Positions 24,456-34,212 of a stretch of 64,000 bases of DNA are shown one piece after another. The notes below the pieces were generated by a model. That model worked only from the letters and a program-made list of their open reading frames with translations. It ran no database searches and was not told the DNA's origin. The DNA is from Oscillospiraceae bacterium (GTDB lineage Bacteria > Bacillota > Clostridia > Oscillospirales > Oscillospiraceae). The stretch spans positions 1-64,000 of the forward strand of contig JAFTVV010000037.1 in assembly GCA_017465625.1 (NCBI GenBank). Reading direction: 5' to 3'. Positions within the stretch are counted from its first letter, which is position 1; every line of letters begins with the position of its first letter. A program made the position numbers and the translations under genes.

Positions 24456-26933
24456 TTACTGCGGGTATTCTTCCTGTGTCAAAGTTAACAGTTCCTTGAT
24501 GGCCTTGAAAATACTGCGGCTTTCACGGCCTGTGCAGTCAAGGCTGAGTTTCACCAGCCGCCTGTGGACACTGGGGTATTCCTCAGTAAGTGCGCGCCAC
24601 AAATGCTCCTTGGTATAATACGACAGCTCCGCCGCATTGATGATTTCTGCGCAGCGATCCAGCGCATCGCAATTGTCGTGAACCAGTGCCTTTCCGGTGA
24701 TATCCAAACAAATCCGGCTTTCTGCAGATGCCTGTAAACAGATGACGGTGCTGTTGGTTTTTGAATCAAACCGGAAATCTGCCGCCACCGGAGCGCCGTC
24801 CACCGTTGCCTGCACACGGATATTTTGATGGAAACCGCGCAATTGGATGCACCAGCTGCGCTTCTTGGGAATCAAATCCGTTTGTCCGCAAGCCGGCTCA
24901 ATCACAAATCGGGGATGATCCCCCCAAGTCAGGTGCATATTCGTCTGACAGAAAGCACCGGATTCAAAGTCGTGACCGTCTCCCGCGTCTTCGTACAGCG
25001 CGAAGGAATTGTCTGCACCCGGGAACACCAGAACATCCATCTTTTCACTATTGTACAGACGGTTGTCCGCATAATGCGCCAGCGGAATAATGGCACCGGC
25101 TTTTGCAAACACCGGCATCGAGGTCATCGGGCGGCAAACCGTGATCATTCTGCCGCCCAAACCGCTGTAGTGCATACCGCTGAAGAAATCAAACCACTGA
25201 CCGTCCGGCATCCAAACATTCACCATACCCAAATGGGAAATGTGATCATTCGGGGTCGTGATGGGTGCCACCATCAGCTCTGTGCCAAACCAGAACTGAT
25301 TGCCTACCTGATACGCTGCATCGCACTTGGGATGACTGTAGTACATGGGCTGCACCAGGGGAGAGAGTTCTCTGTGACAGCGATCATTCATGGTGTAAAT
25401 ATAAGGGAACAGCTGATGGCGCAATCTGAGCCAGGTTTTCATACATTCTGCTGTTGCAAAATCATTGGCCCAAGGCTCTTTCTGCATCCACCAGGAACGG
25501 GAGCTGTGCAGTCGGTTAATGGGGGAAAATACGCCAAGCTGCACCCAGCGCAGCAAAAGCTCCACATCCTTGTAGCCGCCCATATGTCCGCCAATATCGT
25601 GACTCCACCAGCCGTAACCGATGTTGGACGCTGTAGCGGTAAAGTAGGGCTGAAACTGCAAAGATTCCCAAGTGATGGTTGTATCACCGGAGAAGCCAAC
25701 GGGATACCGGTGGCTGCCGGGACCGGCATAACGGGAGAAAAACATCGGCCGCTTGCCGTTTCTGGAAATGTCCAGAATATGCAGGTGGTTCAGCATCCAC
25801 AGGGGATCCATCCGTTCAGCAGGATTTTTATATTCTCCGGGCGCATTAGGCTCGTGAATCCAGTGATAATCCGTTCCCTGCTGCCAATCCATCCACCAGA
25901 AATCCACGCCATCTTCTTCATAGGGATGATGGAGGATATCGAAGTAGTTTGCCATAAAGTCTTTGGATAACAGATCCAGCTTTACACGCTTGCCTGTTGC
26001 CGGATCTATTCCATTGGCACGGGCCATTTCTTCGTACATCACCTCGTGCTTGCGGATACCGTCAGCAGGATGCAGGTTCAAGGCAGTCTTCAAATTTTTC
26101 TTGTGCAATTCCTTCAGAAATGCCCGATAGTCCGGAAACAGTTCTTCATTCCAGGTGTAGCCCGTCCAACCGTTCGGCTCTTCCGGGTCCTGCAGTTCTT
26201 CCGGAATTTGAACGATATGCCAGTCCATATCCACCACACCGACAGAAAATGGGATGTCTTCCTGGGCAAAGCGATCCATCAAAGACAGATACTCTTCCTG
26301 AGTATATGCGTGATAGCGGCTCCACCAGTTGCCTAATGCATAGGCCGGCAGCATAGGCGGTGCGCCTGTAATGCGATAAAAGTCACGGATACAGCCTCGG
26401 TAGTCATATCCATAGCCAAAGAAATATACATCCTTTGTATCATCCCGACGAACCGCTACCCAGCCGGTTTCATCCAGCAGAAGGGTTTTTGAGTCATCCA
26501 AAACAGAGTAGCCCCAACGGGAACACAGACCGTCCTCTATCGGACGAGCACCATCTGCTTCATCTAAGGTCTTGCAAGTGCCGCCCAGTGTTTCAAAGTG
26601 TTCACCAAAACGCCATTTTGAGGCAGGCTCTGACAGCAGTTGAATAGACAGGCTGTCCTCAGAAAAGGCCTTACCCTCCTGATAGGTCAGCAGCAATGCG
26701 TCGGTGCGGATTGTCAGCACCCCATCTGCGCGAAATACCGAATATGCAGAAGCAGGCATATCCCGATAAAAAATCGACTGAGATGCCCGATCCTCAAATA
26801 TTCCCATAGGATCGTATTCCATACGAATCAACCGATCTGTCAGCACCGTGAAACGATAGTTTTTACCGCTGATGCAGTTTTGCGGAACTGCCACAGGCCT
26901 GACAGGCCAACCAAATCGTTTATTCATATCCAT
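24456..26933 (-). CDS. GH31 alpha-glycosidase (alpha-glucosidase/alpha-xylosidase type)
   Basis: 825 residues, no signal peptide, cytoplasmic. N-terminal beta-sandwich (about 1-190), TIM-barrel catalytic domain with the nucleophile Asp349 in DFWWMDWQQG and the probable acid/base Asp417 in FSGDTTITW, then C-terminal beta domains (WFDFFSGMHYSG; LYEDAGDGHDFESG). GH31 enzymes release alpha-linked glucose, xylose or galactose. Residues 794-825 add a short helical tail. AAGGAG lies 8 bases before the ATG. It is 12 bases after GH36 and followed 43 bases later by the AraC gene, so the three form one operon. Linkage specificity is not deducible here. Confidence 0.92.
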   Translation of the reverse strand: MDMNKRFGWPVRPVAVPQNCISGKNYRFTVLTDRLIRMEYDPMGIFEDRASQSIFYRDMPASAYSVFRADGVLTIRTDALLLTYQEGKAFSEDSLSIQLLSEPASKWRFGEHFETLGGTCKTLDEADGARPIEDGLCSRWGYSVLDDSKTLLLDETGWVAVRRDDTKDVYFFGYGYDYRGCIRDFYRITGAPPMLPAYALGNWWSRYHAYTQEEYLSLMDRFAQEDIPFSVGVVDMDWHIVQIPEELQDPEEPNGWTGYTWNEELFPDYRAFLKELHKKNLKTALNLHPADGIRKHEVMYEEMARANGIDPATGKRVKLDLLSKDFMANYFDILHHPYEEDGVDFWWMDWQQGTDYHWIHEPNAPGEYKNPAERMDPLWMLNHLHILDISRNGKRPMFFSRYAGPGSHRYPVGFSGDTTITWESLQFQPYFTATASNIGYGWWSHDIGGHMGGYKDVELLLRWVQLGVFSPINRLHSSRSWWMQKEPWANDFATAECMKTWLRLRHQLFPYIYTMNDRCHRELSPLVQPMYYSHPKCDAAYQVGNQFWFGTELMVAPITTPNDHISHLGMVNVWMPDGQWFDFFSGMHYSGLGGRMITVCRPMTSMPVFAKAGAIIPLAHYADNRLYNSEKMDVLVFPGADNSFALYEDAGDGHDFESGAFCQTNMHLTWGDHPRFVIEPACGQTDLIPKKRSWCIQLRGFHQNIRVQATVDGAPVAADFRFDSKTNSTVICLQASAESRICLDITGKALVHDNCDALDRCAEIINAAELSYYTKEHLWRALTEEYPSVHRRLVKLSLDCTGRESRSIFKAIKELLTLTQEEYPQ

Positions 26934-26945
26934 AACACCAGCTCC

Positions 26946-29099
26946 TTATGCGCCGTAAACTTCAAATACAGTCAGGAAATCCTGATGATCTCTGCGTGTA
27001 TCCAGGGGAATGCCTGCACCCATCAGTGTGCGGCCTTCGTAAACAATACCGGTGGCAGGATCTTTGTACTGTCCATCAGGGTTCAATCCTTGCAATTTTA
27101 ACATCAAAGGTGCTTGACAGGGCGCGCCGGTGATGTTCATAACAAACACCAGCACCCGTTTGTCGCTGACAATTTCGTAAGCGGCAGTTCTGCCTTTATA
27201 GGGGGACAGCAAGCGGTACAGGTCGCCCTGATGAATGTCCTGCTGATATGTTTTGTACAGGGCAATTTCTTTGGAAAGTGTTTCTAATGTTTCGTCATCC
27301 AGCCTGCCCAAATCCAGCTCCAGACCGAATCTGCCCATCATGGCCACTTTACTGCGGAACGCTACCGGTGTGGTACGGCCAACCTGATGATTGGGCACGG
27401 CAGATATATGCGCACCCATGGTGCTGATGGGATAGACCAGATTGGTACCCTCCTGAATGTACAGCCGTTCCACCGCATCGGTATCGTCGCTGGTCCAGGT
27501 TTGGGGCATATAGTAGAGCATACCGGCGTCGAACCGTCCACCGCCACCGGAGCAGCTTTCAAACAGAATATCCGGGAATCGGGATGTAATTTCTTCCAGC
27601 ACCCGGTACAGACCTAAAATGTACTGATGCGTAAAGCCTTTTCGGGGCATTTCCGTCATATGCCGGTTCATATCCCATTTGACATAGGAAATGGGGCAGC
27701 TGTTCAGAACGGTGCAGACAGAATCAACAATATAGTCACAGGCCTCCGGGCGTGTCAGGTCTAAAATCAGCTGATGCCGTCCCTCGGTACGGGGTCTGCC
27801 GTCCACGTGGATGCACCAGTCGGGATGACTGCGGTACAGATCGCTGTCCGGGGAGATCATTTCCGGTTCAAACCACAAGCCGAATTGCATACCCAGATCG
27901 TTTACTTTCTGACACAGGCTTTCCAGTCCATCCGGCAGCTTTCTTTTGTCTACAACCCAGTCACCCAAGGAGCAGTTATCTGCATCCCGCTTGCCAAACC
28001 AGCCGTCGTCCAGCACCATCAGATCTACACCGATGGCTTTTGCTTTTTCTGCCAGTGCCAAAATCTTTTCCTGATTGAAGCTGAAATAAGTGGCTTCCCA
28101 GTTGTTGATGAGAACCGGACGTTCCGTATCACGGAATTTGCCGCGGCACACGTTTTGGCGGATGATCTTATGGAAGCGGCGGCTCATTTCTCCTAAACCG
28201 TTGGAAGAATAAACCATGATGGCTTCCGGAGATTGGAAGCTTTCACCGGGTTTCAATTCCCAGGAGAAGCCAAAAGGCTGAATGCCCATTTGTACACGGG
28301 TAGAGCCATACTGCTCCCCGGATACCTCCGCAGAAAAATTGCCGCTGTAAACCAGACAGAAACCGTAAGCATCGCCCCGGTCTTCGGTGGTTTCCGGGCG
28401 CACCAAGGCAATAAAGGGATTTTCGTTGTGGGAGCTTGCTCCCCGTTTGCTGTCAAAAACCATGGTGGCGGCAGACTGAGGCAGACGCTGAATATGCCGT
28501 TCCTTCGCCCACGCACCGTGCAGATGGATAACCTCAAAGCCGTCCTGATGCAGGTCTAAGCAGAAAGATGCCGCCTTTTCCAGCGTGCAGGCAGTATTGC
28601 CCCGATTTTCGATGCGCACAGATCGGGTCAGTACATCCTTTTCCGGAAATACGGTGTAATTTAAAACAGCCGTCACACCGGTCAGTTCATCGCTGAGGGT
28701 AATTTCCAAGGTTTCACAGTCGTCACCGTAGGTGGCAGGCAGACCGGAAAGGGGCGGCTTGCCCTCCAAGATCCGATGGCTTTCATAGCGCAAGCGGGTA
28801 ATGGAATCGCCGGCGGCATTTTCTACCTGCAAGGCAGGACTGCGCATATCGCCGGTACCGTAGGTGGGGTACTCCTGGGGCAGCTTGTCTGTGGAATTAA
28901 ACCGTCTGCCGGGAATATCGGTAGCAGAAAAGTCTGCACCAAACCAAAAAGGATAGTAATGCTCCAGATTGGGAATTGCATTTACACGGCTGCCCCAATA
29001 GCTGTGCGCCAAATGATTTTCATACAGTTCCATCACATAACTGGAATTTTTCGTGTGCAGATAAAACTGATTTGTTTGGGAATTATAAAAAACAGACAT
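26946..29099 (-). CDS. GH36 alpha-galactosidase
   Basis: Releases terminal alpha-galactose, for example from raffinose-family sugars, galactomannan or galacto-side chains. 717 residues from the ATG at 29099 (GGAGGT 7 bases upstream), a normal length for bacterial GH36. N-terminal beta-supersandwich, central TIM barrel with LINNWEATYF, LDDGWFGKRD, YVKWDMNRH (nucleophile Asp476) and WTSDDTDA (acid/base Asp538), and a C-terminal beta domain (about 640-717). There is no signal peptide, so it acts on imported oligosaccharides. First gene of its operon, with a strong TTGACA promoter. Confidence 0.96.
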   Translation of the reverse strand: MSVFYNSQTNQFYLHTKNSSYVMELYENHLAHSYWGSRVNAIPNLEHYYPFWFGADFSATDIPGRRFNSTDKLPQEYPTYGTGDMRSPALQVENAAGDSITRLRYESHRILEGKPPLSGLPATYGDDCETLEITLSDELTGVTAVLNYTVFPEKDVLTRSVRIENRGNTACTLEKAASFCLDLHQDGFEVIHLHGAWAKERHIQRLPQSAATMVFDSKRGASSHNENPFIALVRPETTEDRGDAYGFCLVYSGNFSAEVSGEQYGSTRVQMGIQPFGFSWELKPGESFQSPEAIMVYSSNGLGEMSRRFHKIIRQNVCRGKFRDTERPVLINNWEATYFSFNQEKILALAEKAKAIGVDLMVLDDGWFGKRDADNCSLGDWVVDKRKLPDGLESLCQKVNDLGMQFGLWFEPEMISPDSDLYRSHPDWCIHVDGRPRTEGRHQLILDLTRPEACDYIVDSVCTVLNSCPISYVKWDMNRHMTEMPRKGFTHQYILGLYRVLEEITSRFPDILFESCSGGGGRFDAGMLYYMPQTWTSDDTDAVERLYIQEGTNLVYPISTMGAHISAVPNHQVGRTTPVAFRSKVAMMGRFGLELDLGRLDDETLETLSKEIALYKTYQQDIHQGDLYRLLSPYKGRTAAYEIVSDKRVLVFVMNITGAPCQAPLMLKLQGLNPDGQYKDPATGIVYEGRTLMGAGIPLDTRRDHQDFLTVFEVYGA

Positions 29100-29186
29100 A
29101 ACAGTACCTCCGTTGTAAAATAGACCATTTTTTCGGCTGTGAGTCAAGGGAAAGCATTTGCACGCTTATAGAACTTCTCTGATTTT

Positions 29187-29214
29187 AGTATAATAGTATT
29201 TCACCGCCTGTCAA
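29187..29214 (-). promoter_or_regulatory. GH36-GH31-AraC operon promoter
   Basis: Minus-strand TTGACA, 16-base spacer, TATACT. About 80 bases of leader precede the GH36 ATG. Confidence 0.7.
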
Positions 29215-29239
29215 GAGATCACAGAAGCCATCTTGAGAA

Positions 29240-29249
29240 TTGTGCAACA
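29240..29249 (+). promoter_or_regulatory. Candidate operator TTGTGCAACA between GH36 and the metallo-hydrolase
   Basis: Exact copy of the box in the locus 2 SBP leader. It lies 25 bases behind the GH36 -35 box and 30 bases before the metallo-hydrolase -35 box. Confidence 0.4.
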
Positions 29250-29278
29250 CAGTGGTGGATTAATGATATGTCTTACGG

Positions 29279-29307
29279 TTGCATATCTCTTAAAAATGGA
29301 CTATAGT
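29279..29307 (+). promoter_or_regulatory. Promoter of the PhnP-like gene
   Basis: TTGCAT, 17-base spacer, TATAGT. The predicted start near 29314 supports a translation start at 29338 or 29344 rather than any codon further upstream. Confidence 0.55.
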
Positions 29308-29343
29308 AATGTCAGCAATCTCAATGCAATTGGAGTGATGTTT

Positions 29344-30177
29344 GTGAAAATCAAAATACTGGGTAGTGGTGGCGGCGAAGGGTTTCCGGCTGCCTTCTGT
29401 TCCTGTGAACATTGCGAAACCGCCCGAAAAAAAGGGAATAAGAGCCTGCGCACACTGTCTCAAACCATCATCAACGACGATCTTCTGATCGACTTTCCTG
29501 CCGATACAGCCGCCCACTGTTTATACCACGGTGTCAATTTGGGTCAGCTGCAGAATGTACTCATCACCCACGCGCATATCGACCATTTTGAACCGTCCCT
29601 GTTAGCAATGCGCGGCGGCGGTTTCTGCCACAATCTGAAATATGACGACATCTATTTTTACGGTCCTGAAAATCTGAAGCAGGTTTGCGACACCAGAGAT
29701 ATTGCGGCTGATTTTCGCAAGCATATACATTTCGTACCGCTGGAAGCCTATACACCGGTCACCGTTGGAAATTATCGGGTCACGGCGCTGAATGCATTGC
29801 ACGCACCCGGACTGGGCAGTTTGAATTATATCATCGAACAAGACGGAAAATGCATTCTGTATCTGCTGGACAGCGGATACCCAACTGCTGAAACACGAAC
29901 ATATCTTAAAAACCTGAACAAAGTGTTTGATGCGGTCATTATGGACGCAACGATGGGTACTGCCGCTCCTCGTGCCTATATCTATCACATGTGTTTTCAG
30001 GAAAACAAAATGTTGAAAACAGAATTGGAGCAGCTTGGTATTGCAGATGACCATACCCGTTTTGTCGTCACGCATATCACCCACAACCATTCGGAGTACC
30101 ACGAAAAAACAGAAGCAATTTTTGCAGATACCGCAATTGCGGTTGCCTACGACGGCTATGAATTAACACTTGCGTAA
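29344..30177 (+). CDS. PhnP-like MBL-fold metallo-hydrolase
   Basis: About 277 residues. Metallo-beta-lactamase fold with the di-metal motif THAHIDHFEP and later VTHITHNHSEYH. The N-terminal SGGGEGFPAAFCSCEHC carries the Cys pairs of the structural zinc site found in PhnP, a phosphodiesterase of cyclic ribosyl phosphates, and in some PqqB-like proteins. The GTG at 29344 has GGAG 8 bases upstream; the ATG at 29338 is an alternative. Longer readings start before the promoter. It is the only plus-strand gene between the two loci and is divergent from GH36. Phosphodiester cleavage is inferred from family resemblance only. Confidence 0.85.
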   Translation: MKIKILGSGGGEGFPAAFCSCEHCETARKKGNKSLRTLSQTIINDDLLIDFPADTAAHCLYHGVNLGQLQNVLITHAHIDHFEPSLLAMRGGGFCHNLKYDDIYFYGPENLKQVCDTRDIAADFRKHIHFVPLEAYTPVTVGNYRVTALNALHAPGLGSLNYIIEQDGKCILYLLDSGYPTAETRTYLKNLNKVFDAVIMDATMGTAAPRAYIYHMCFQENKMLKTELEQLGIADDHTRFVVTHITHNHSEYHEKTEAIFADTAIAVAYDGYELTLA

Positions 30178-30240
30178 GCAATGCATCACCCTATAGAGCG
30201 CCTGTGTTCTGCGGCAGATTTGTTTTATAGTTTTATAAAA

Positions 30241-30280
30241 GCACCCCTGTTTCCTGTATTATACGAGAAATGGGGGTGTT
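30241..30280. terminator. Terminator between convergent MBL and GH78 genes
   Basis: Imperfect stem GCACCCCTGTTTC / GAAATGGGGGTG, A-rich on the left and T-rich on the right, serving both directions. Confidence 0.75.
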
Positions 30281-30282
30281 TT

Positions 30283-32496
30283 TTATAGCCGAATTTCACC
30301 GGTGCAGTTTTGCAAAGCTCTTCCGTCAGGTAAAATGATGGTTGCAGTCGTGCCCTCCGGAATAATGAATTTGTATTTGATTGCATCATCCACATATGCC
30401 CAACTGCTGAGCAATGGACCATAGGGCGTTTTTACCGAGGATTTTACATACCCTAAGCGTTCATCCGGCTGAGGGGCAAGGGTGACCTTTTTGTAGCCCG
30501 GTTCGTCAATTTTAATTCCTGCCGCAACACTGTAAAGCCAATCTCCGATTGAACCGTAGGCGTAATGGTTAAAGGAATTCATATCGGCACTCCAGAATGT
30601 GCCGTCCTCCTTGATGCCGTTCCAGTGCTCCCACATCGTCGTAGCACCTTTATTCACAGAATACAGCCAGGAGGGAGGTGCCTCGTTAAACAGCAGCTTG
30701 TACGCAACATCTGCTCTGCCGTTTTGGGACAGTGCGTGCATAATATACGGTGTGCCCACAAAGCCGGTAGACATTTTTCCACCGAAATAATCAATCAGCT
30801 TTACAAGATGGGAAAGGATCCGTTCCTTTTCGTCCTCCGTGCACAAGCCGAATTGCAGAATCAGCACCATCGCGGTTTGCGTCATTTTTCCGCCCAAAGG
30901 ATCTACATTTTCGTGGGCATCAAAATCGTAGGATAAAATATCCTCCAAGTATGCTTTTCGGAAGGCGGATAGAACGTTTTGATGGAGGGCGCGGTAAGGG
31001 GAAACATCCTTGCCCAGCACCTCACCGGCCTGTATGACCAGCTGGGTGGAATAGGCAAAAAATGCACTGGCGATCAAATCGGTGGATGTAATGCCTTGAT
31101 AGCTGTCTGCACCGGCATCCAGTGCCAGCCAGTCACCGTAGTGCCAGCCGCCCAGCCACAAGTATTCTTCCGTACCGGCCGCGTGCATATATTCTACCCA
31201 ACGGCACATCATATCGTAATTATCCGACAGGATTTTCTGGTCGCCGTAAAGCTGATAGAGCGTCCACGGAATGATGGTAGCGGCATCTGCCCAGGCGGCC
31301 GAGGTACGGGTATGGGCTCTGGTGCTCATACCGGGCCCTTCGGGACAAGTGCCGTAGACCGCACCGTCTGCGCCCTGCTCTGCCCGTAAATCGGAAAGCC
31401 ATTTATCAAAGAATTTTTTTACATCATAGTTTGTGCCTGCAGTCCGGCAAAAAACCTGTGCATCACCGGTCCAGCCAAGGCGTTCATCTCTTTGGGGGCA
31501 ATCTGTGGGAATGTCCAGATAATTGGATTTTTGACCCCAGATAATGTTGTGATAAAGCTGGTTGATCTTTTGATTGCCACATTCAAAATTTCCGATTCTT
31601 TTCAACTCCGAATGGACTACGATGGCGGTAAATGCCTCCGCATCAATCTGCGCAAAGGGATATTCGTCTATGCGAACGTATCGGAAGCCTTGGAACGAAA
31701 AAGCAGGCTTAAAATCATCCGCTTCACCGCTGAGAATGTATACAACCTCGTTTTTGGATGTTCTGTAATTTTCGTTGTAGAAGTTGCCGTCCCGATCCAG
31801 CACCTCTCCAAAAGAAAGCCGCACCTTGCGTCCTCGTTCCCCTTGGATTTTCAGCGCAACGTATCCGGTCATATTCTGACCGAAATCCAGCACCTTTTCT
31901 CCCTTTGGAGTGGTCAGCAGCACGGCTTTAAAGGATTCCTGCTCGCAAATGGGTTCTCCGATATCGGGAATCAGGCGATAGGGGACAGCGTCCGGTTCTG
32001 CCGCCCCAAGAAATTGGGGAATATGGGTTTTGTCGATGGTCTCGCCGTTGTAGATGTCCGCGTGTGTAACCGGATGGGTATAGACCGCCCAGGAGGAATC
32101 GGTCGAAAATGTTTCCGCTGTGCCGTTTTGGTAGGTGACGGTAAACACTGCGCAAGCGCTGACGTGGTCTGCGTATATTTCCTTATTGTGGGCGTAGCCG
32201 ATATAGCCTACGGCCCATCCGGGAGCAACTGTGATGCAGACCGTGTTTTCGTCGGATAAGTACTCTGTAATGTCGTATTCCTGATACTGGATGCCCCGCA
32301 TATTGTAGCTGGTAAATCCGGGGGTTAATACCCGATTGCCGACCTTTTGATCGTTGATCTGCAGTTCATACAATCCTACAGAGGACACGCGCACTTTTGC
32401 AGAAGATACACAATCCCCCACCTGAAAATTCTTGGCAAAACGGATTGCACCGAAGTATTTTTCGCTGCGCGGTGACTTGATCCAATGCTTTTCCAT
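30283..32496 (-). CDS. GH78 alpha-L-rhamnosidase
   Basis: Removes terminal alpha-L-rhamnose. 737 residues, no signal peptide. N-terminal beta-sandwich domains (about 1-290; SSVGLYELQINDQKVG, LDFGQNMTGYV, FSFQGFRYVRI) precede the (alpha/alpha)6 barrel with the signature DCPQRDERLGWTGDAQ (about 333-347) and a C-terminal beta domain ending in ILPDGRALQN. The ATG at 32496 is favoured by GGAG 10 bases upstream. Last gene of locus 2. Rhamnose caps occur on arabinogalactan proteins, rhamnogalacturonan and flavonoid glycosides. Confidence 0.95.
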   Translation of the reverse strand: MEKHWIKSPRSEKYFGAIRFAKNFQVGDCVSSAKVRVSSVGLYELQINDQKVGNRVLTPGFTSYNMRGIQYQEYDITEYLSDENTVCITVAPGWAVGYIGYAHNKEIYADHVSACAVFTVTYQNGTAETFSTDSSWAVYTHPVTHADIYNGETIDKTHIPQFLGAAEPDAVPYRLIPDIGEPICEQESFKAVLLTTPKGEKVLDFGQNMTGYVALKIQGERGRKVRLSFGEVLDRDGNFYNENYRTSKNEVVYILSGEADDFKPAFSFQGFRYVRIDEYPFAQIDAEAFTAIVVHSELKRIGNFECGNQKINQLYHNIIWGQKSNYLDIPTDCPQRDERLGWTGDAQVFCRTAGTNYDVKKFFDKWLSDLRAEQGADGAVYGTCPEGPGMSTRAHTRTSAAWADAATIIPWTLYQLYGDQKILSDNYDMMCRWVEYMHAAGTEEYLWLGGWHYGDWLALDAGADSYQGITSTDLIASAFFAYSTQLVIQAGEVLGKDVSPYRALHQNVLSAFRKAYLEDILSYDFDAHENVDPLGGKMTQTAMVLILQFGLCTEDEKERILSHLVKLIDYFGGKMSTGFVGTPYIMHALSQNGRADVAYKLLFNEAPPSWLYSVNKGATTMWEHWNGIKEDGTFWSADMNSFNHYAYGSIGDWLYSVAAGIKIDEPGYKKVTLAPQPDERLGYVKSSVKTPYGPLLSSWAYVDDAIKYKFIIPEGTTATIILPDGRALQNCTGEIRL

Positions 32497-32545
32497 AAAT
32501 TTCACACTCCACAGTTTTGCTCACTGCATCAAAAACACTTGCGTA

Positions 32546-33412
32546 TCAGTCCAGCGCATCAAACATTCGGGCAAGCTTCTTGGCGGCGTTGGCCAGATCC
32601 TGCACACCACGGAAAGCTGTATCCGGATCAAAAGCGGATAAATAGCTTGAAGCTTCTAAGGTAAACCAACCGTTATAGCGAATCTCTTTCAAAGCCTTTA
32701 CCACCGCCTCAAAATCCACGTTCATGGAAAAGGGGATTTGATGGGAGTCGTAATGGCGGTCACAATCGTGGATGTGCAATGCTTGCAGCTTGTCGCCCAG
32801 TGCGTGAATCATATTTACTGCGCCGGAGCCGGAGCCTTGCATTTCTGCGTGGCCAATATCCAGACAGGCCACAAAGAAGTCGTCATTGACCGCTTCCAGA
32901 TGGTGGCAAAAGCTTTCGGATGTGGAACAGGCGGCAAAAGAGGAATAGGCATCCCCTTCTTTCCAGTTCCACATATTTTCTGTGGCAATTTTTACACCAC
33001 ACTCTTTGGCAAAGGGCAAAAGCTCAAAATACATTTCGGCATTTTCTTCCGCGGATTTATTGTTATCCGGGTGAATGATGCAGATTTTGCCGCCTGCTTC
33101 TGCGGTACATTCAATGGCCCGCTTCAGATAGGCGCGGATGCCGGGAACGGCCACCGGAAAAGGTGCGTGGGATTGGTTGCAGACGATGCCGTTGTCCAGA
33201 CCGATGTTTTTCAATTCCCGTGCAAACTTCAGGTATTCATTGGTGTGCAGAGGATGGTTGGATTCTGCAATGATATCCTCCGGCCAAATATATCTGCACA
33301 TATCAAACATGGAAAAATCCCAGCCGTCAAAGCCTGCCTTTGCGCAAAGCTCCACAGCCTTGTGTTCTCCGACTTTTTCAGCAATGGATGCAATTTCTGT
33401 TGAGATTTTCAT
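32546..33412 (-). CDS. TIM-barrel sugar-phosphate isomerase/epimerase (AP endonuclease 2 fold)
   Basis: 288 residues, cytoplasmic. A xylose-isomerase-like TIM barrel: IASIAEKVGEHKA, IIHPDNNKSAEENA, IATENMWNW (metal Glu), VACLDIGHAEMQG (Asp and His), ALHIHDCDRHYD (His) and WFTLEASSY (last metal Glu). Such proteins isomerise or epimerise sugars, ketoses or inositol derivatives. The ATG at 33412 follows AAGGAGGG. It lies 11 bases after the small EEP gene, so they are co-translated. The exact substrate is not visible. Confidence 0.88.
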   Translation of the reverse strand: MKISTEIASIAEKVGEHKAVELCAKAGFDGWDFSMFDMCRYIWPEDIIAESNHPLHTNEYLKFARELKNIGLDNGIVCNQSHAPFPVAVPGIRAYLKRAIECTAEAGGKICIIHPDNNKSAEENAEMYFELLPFAKECGVKIATENMWNWKEGDAYSSFAACSTSESFCHHLEAVNDDFFVACLDIGHAEMQGSGSGAVNMIHALGDKLQALHIHDCDRHYDSHQIPFSMNVDFEAVVKALKEIRYNGWFTLEASSYLSAFDPDTAFRGVQDLANAAKKLARMFDALD

Positions 33413-33423
33413 AATAGCCCTCC

Positions 33424-34170
33424 TTACATCTGGCAAATCATTTCAATCGGATAGTGGTCGGAAAGATAGATGCCGTCGGTACATTCCTCCCACGCAGATA
33501 CAGCCTTGACGGTTTTGACAGCATTGGAATCGGTCCATATATAATCAATTTTAATGGGGTTTATGCGTCCGTAGTCGTGGAAAGAGCCCAAAATATGCTC
33601 CGTAACATCGGTCAGGCCCTGTTCCTTGCAAAAAGCATATACCATACCGTCAGGCTGGGTGTTCAAATCTCCCAACAGGAAGACAGGAATATTTTTCGGC
33701 ATACTCTGTCCAAGAACAAGTTTCATTTGTTGCAAACGGACCTCTTCCGAAAGTTCCTCCAAATGCAGATTATAGAGCTGAAAAACTGTTCCGCTTTTTT
33801 CGTTTTTGAATAAGAGCTTTTGACAAATCCGTGGATACTGGCTCTGACCGGGGAATCTGGATGCGGCAATACAGGGTGTCGGTGACAGCCAAAATACCTC
33901 CAGGCCGTGCAGGGAACAGGTGTCCGGACGGTAGGCCACTGCCAAGCCCTCACCGGATAAATCCGCATCACGACCGTTGAGAATGACGGTGTAATCCGGT
34001 GATAGCGCTTTGCGCAAAACACCCATATTTTGGGCGGTTGCCTCCTGAAAGCAAATGATATCCGGCTGTGCTTCTGCAATTTTATCGAGAATCATACCGG
34101 CACGGTGGGGAAAAGAATTGATGCCGTCATATTCGTAAACACATCGTATATTGAAGGTTACAATTTTCAT
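33424..34170 (-). CDS. Small cytoplasmic EEP-family phosphodiesterase/nuclease
   Basis: 248 residues forming a complete endonuclease/exonuclease/phosphatase domain with no signal peptide: VTFNIRC, DIICFQEAT (metal Glu), YNLHLEE (His), FLLGDLNTQP, KIDYIW and LSDHYPIE (catalytic His). The family includes DNases, sphingomyelinases and inositol-phosphate phosphatases. In a sugar operon, between the PfkB kinase and the isomerase, a role on a phosphodiester sugar metabolite is as likely as nucleic acid cleavage. AGGAG precedes the ATG. The secreted protein at 3466-7125 carries a distant version of the same domain. Confidence 0.88.
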   Translation of the reverse strand: MKIVTFNIRCVYEYDGINSFPHRAGMILDKIAEAQPDIICFQEATAQNMGVLRKALSPDYTVILNGRDADLSGEGLAVAYRPDTCSLHGLEVFWLSPTPCIAASRFPGQSQYPRICQKLLFKNEKSGTVFQLYNLHLEELSEEVRLQQMKLVLGQSMPKNIPVFLLGDLNTQPDGMVYAFCKEQGLTDVTEHILGSFHDYGRINPIKIDYIWTDSNAVKTVKAVSAWEECTDGIYLSDHYPIEMICQM

Positions 34171-34212
34171 AAATGCATCTCCTGTTTGAAAATCGTATGA
34201 TTTAAAAGACTT

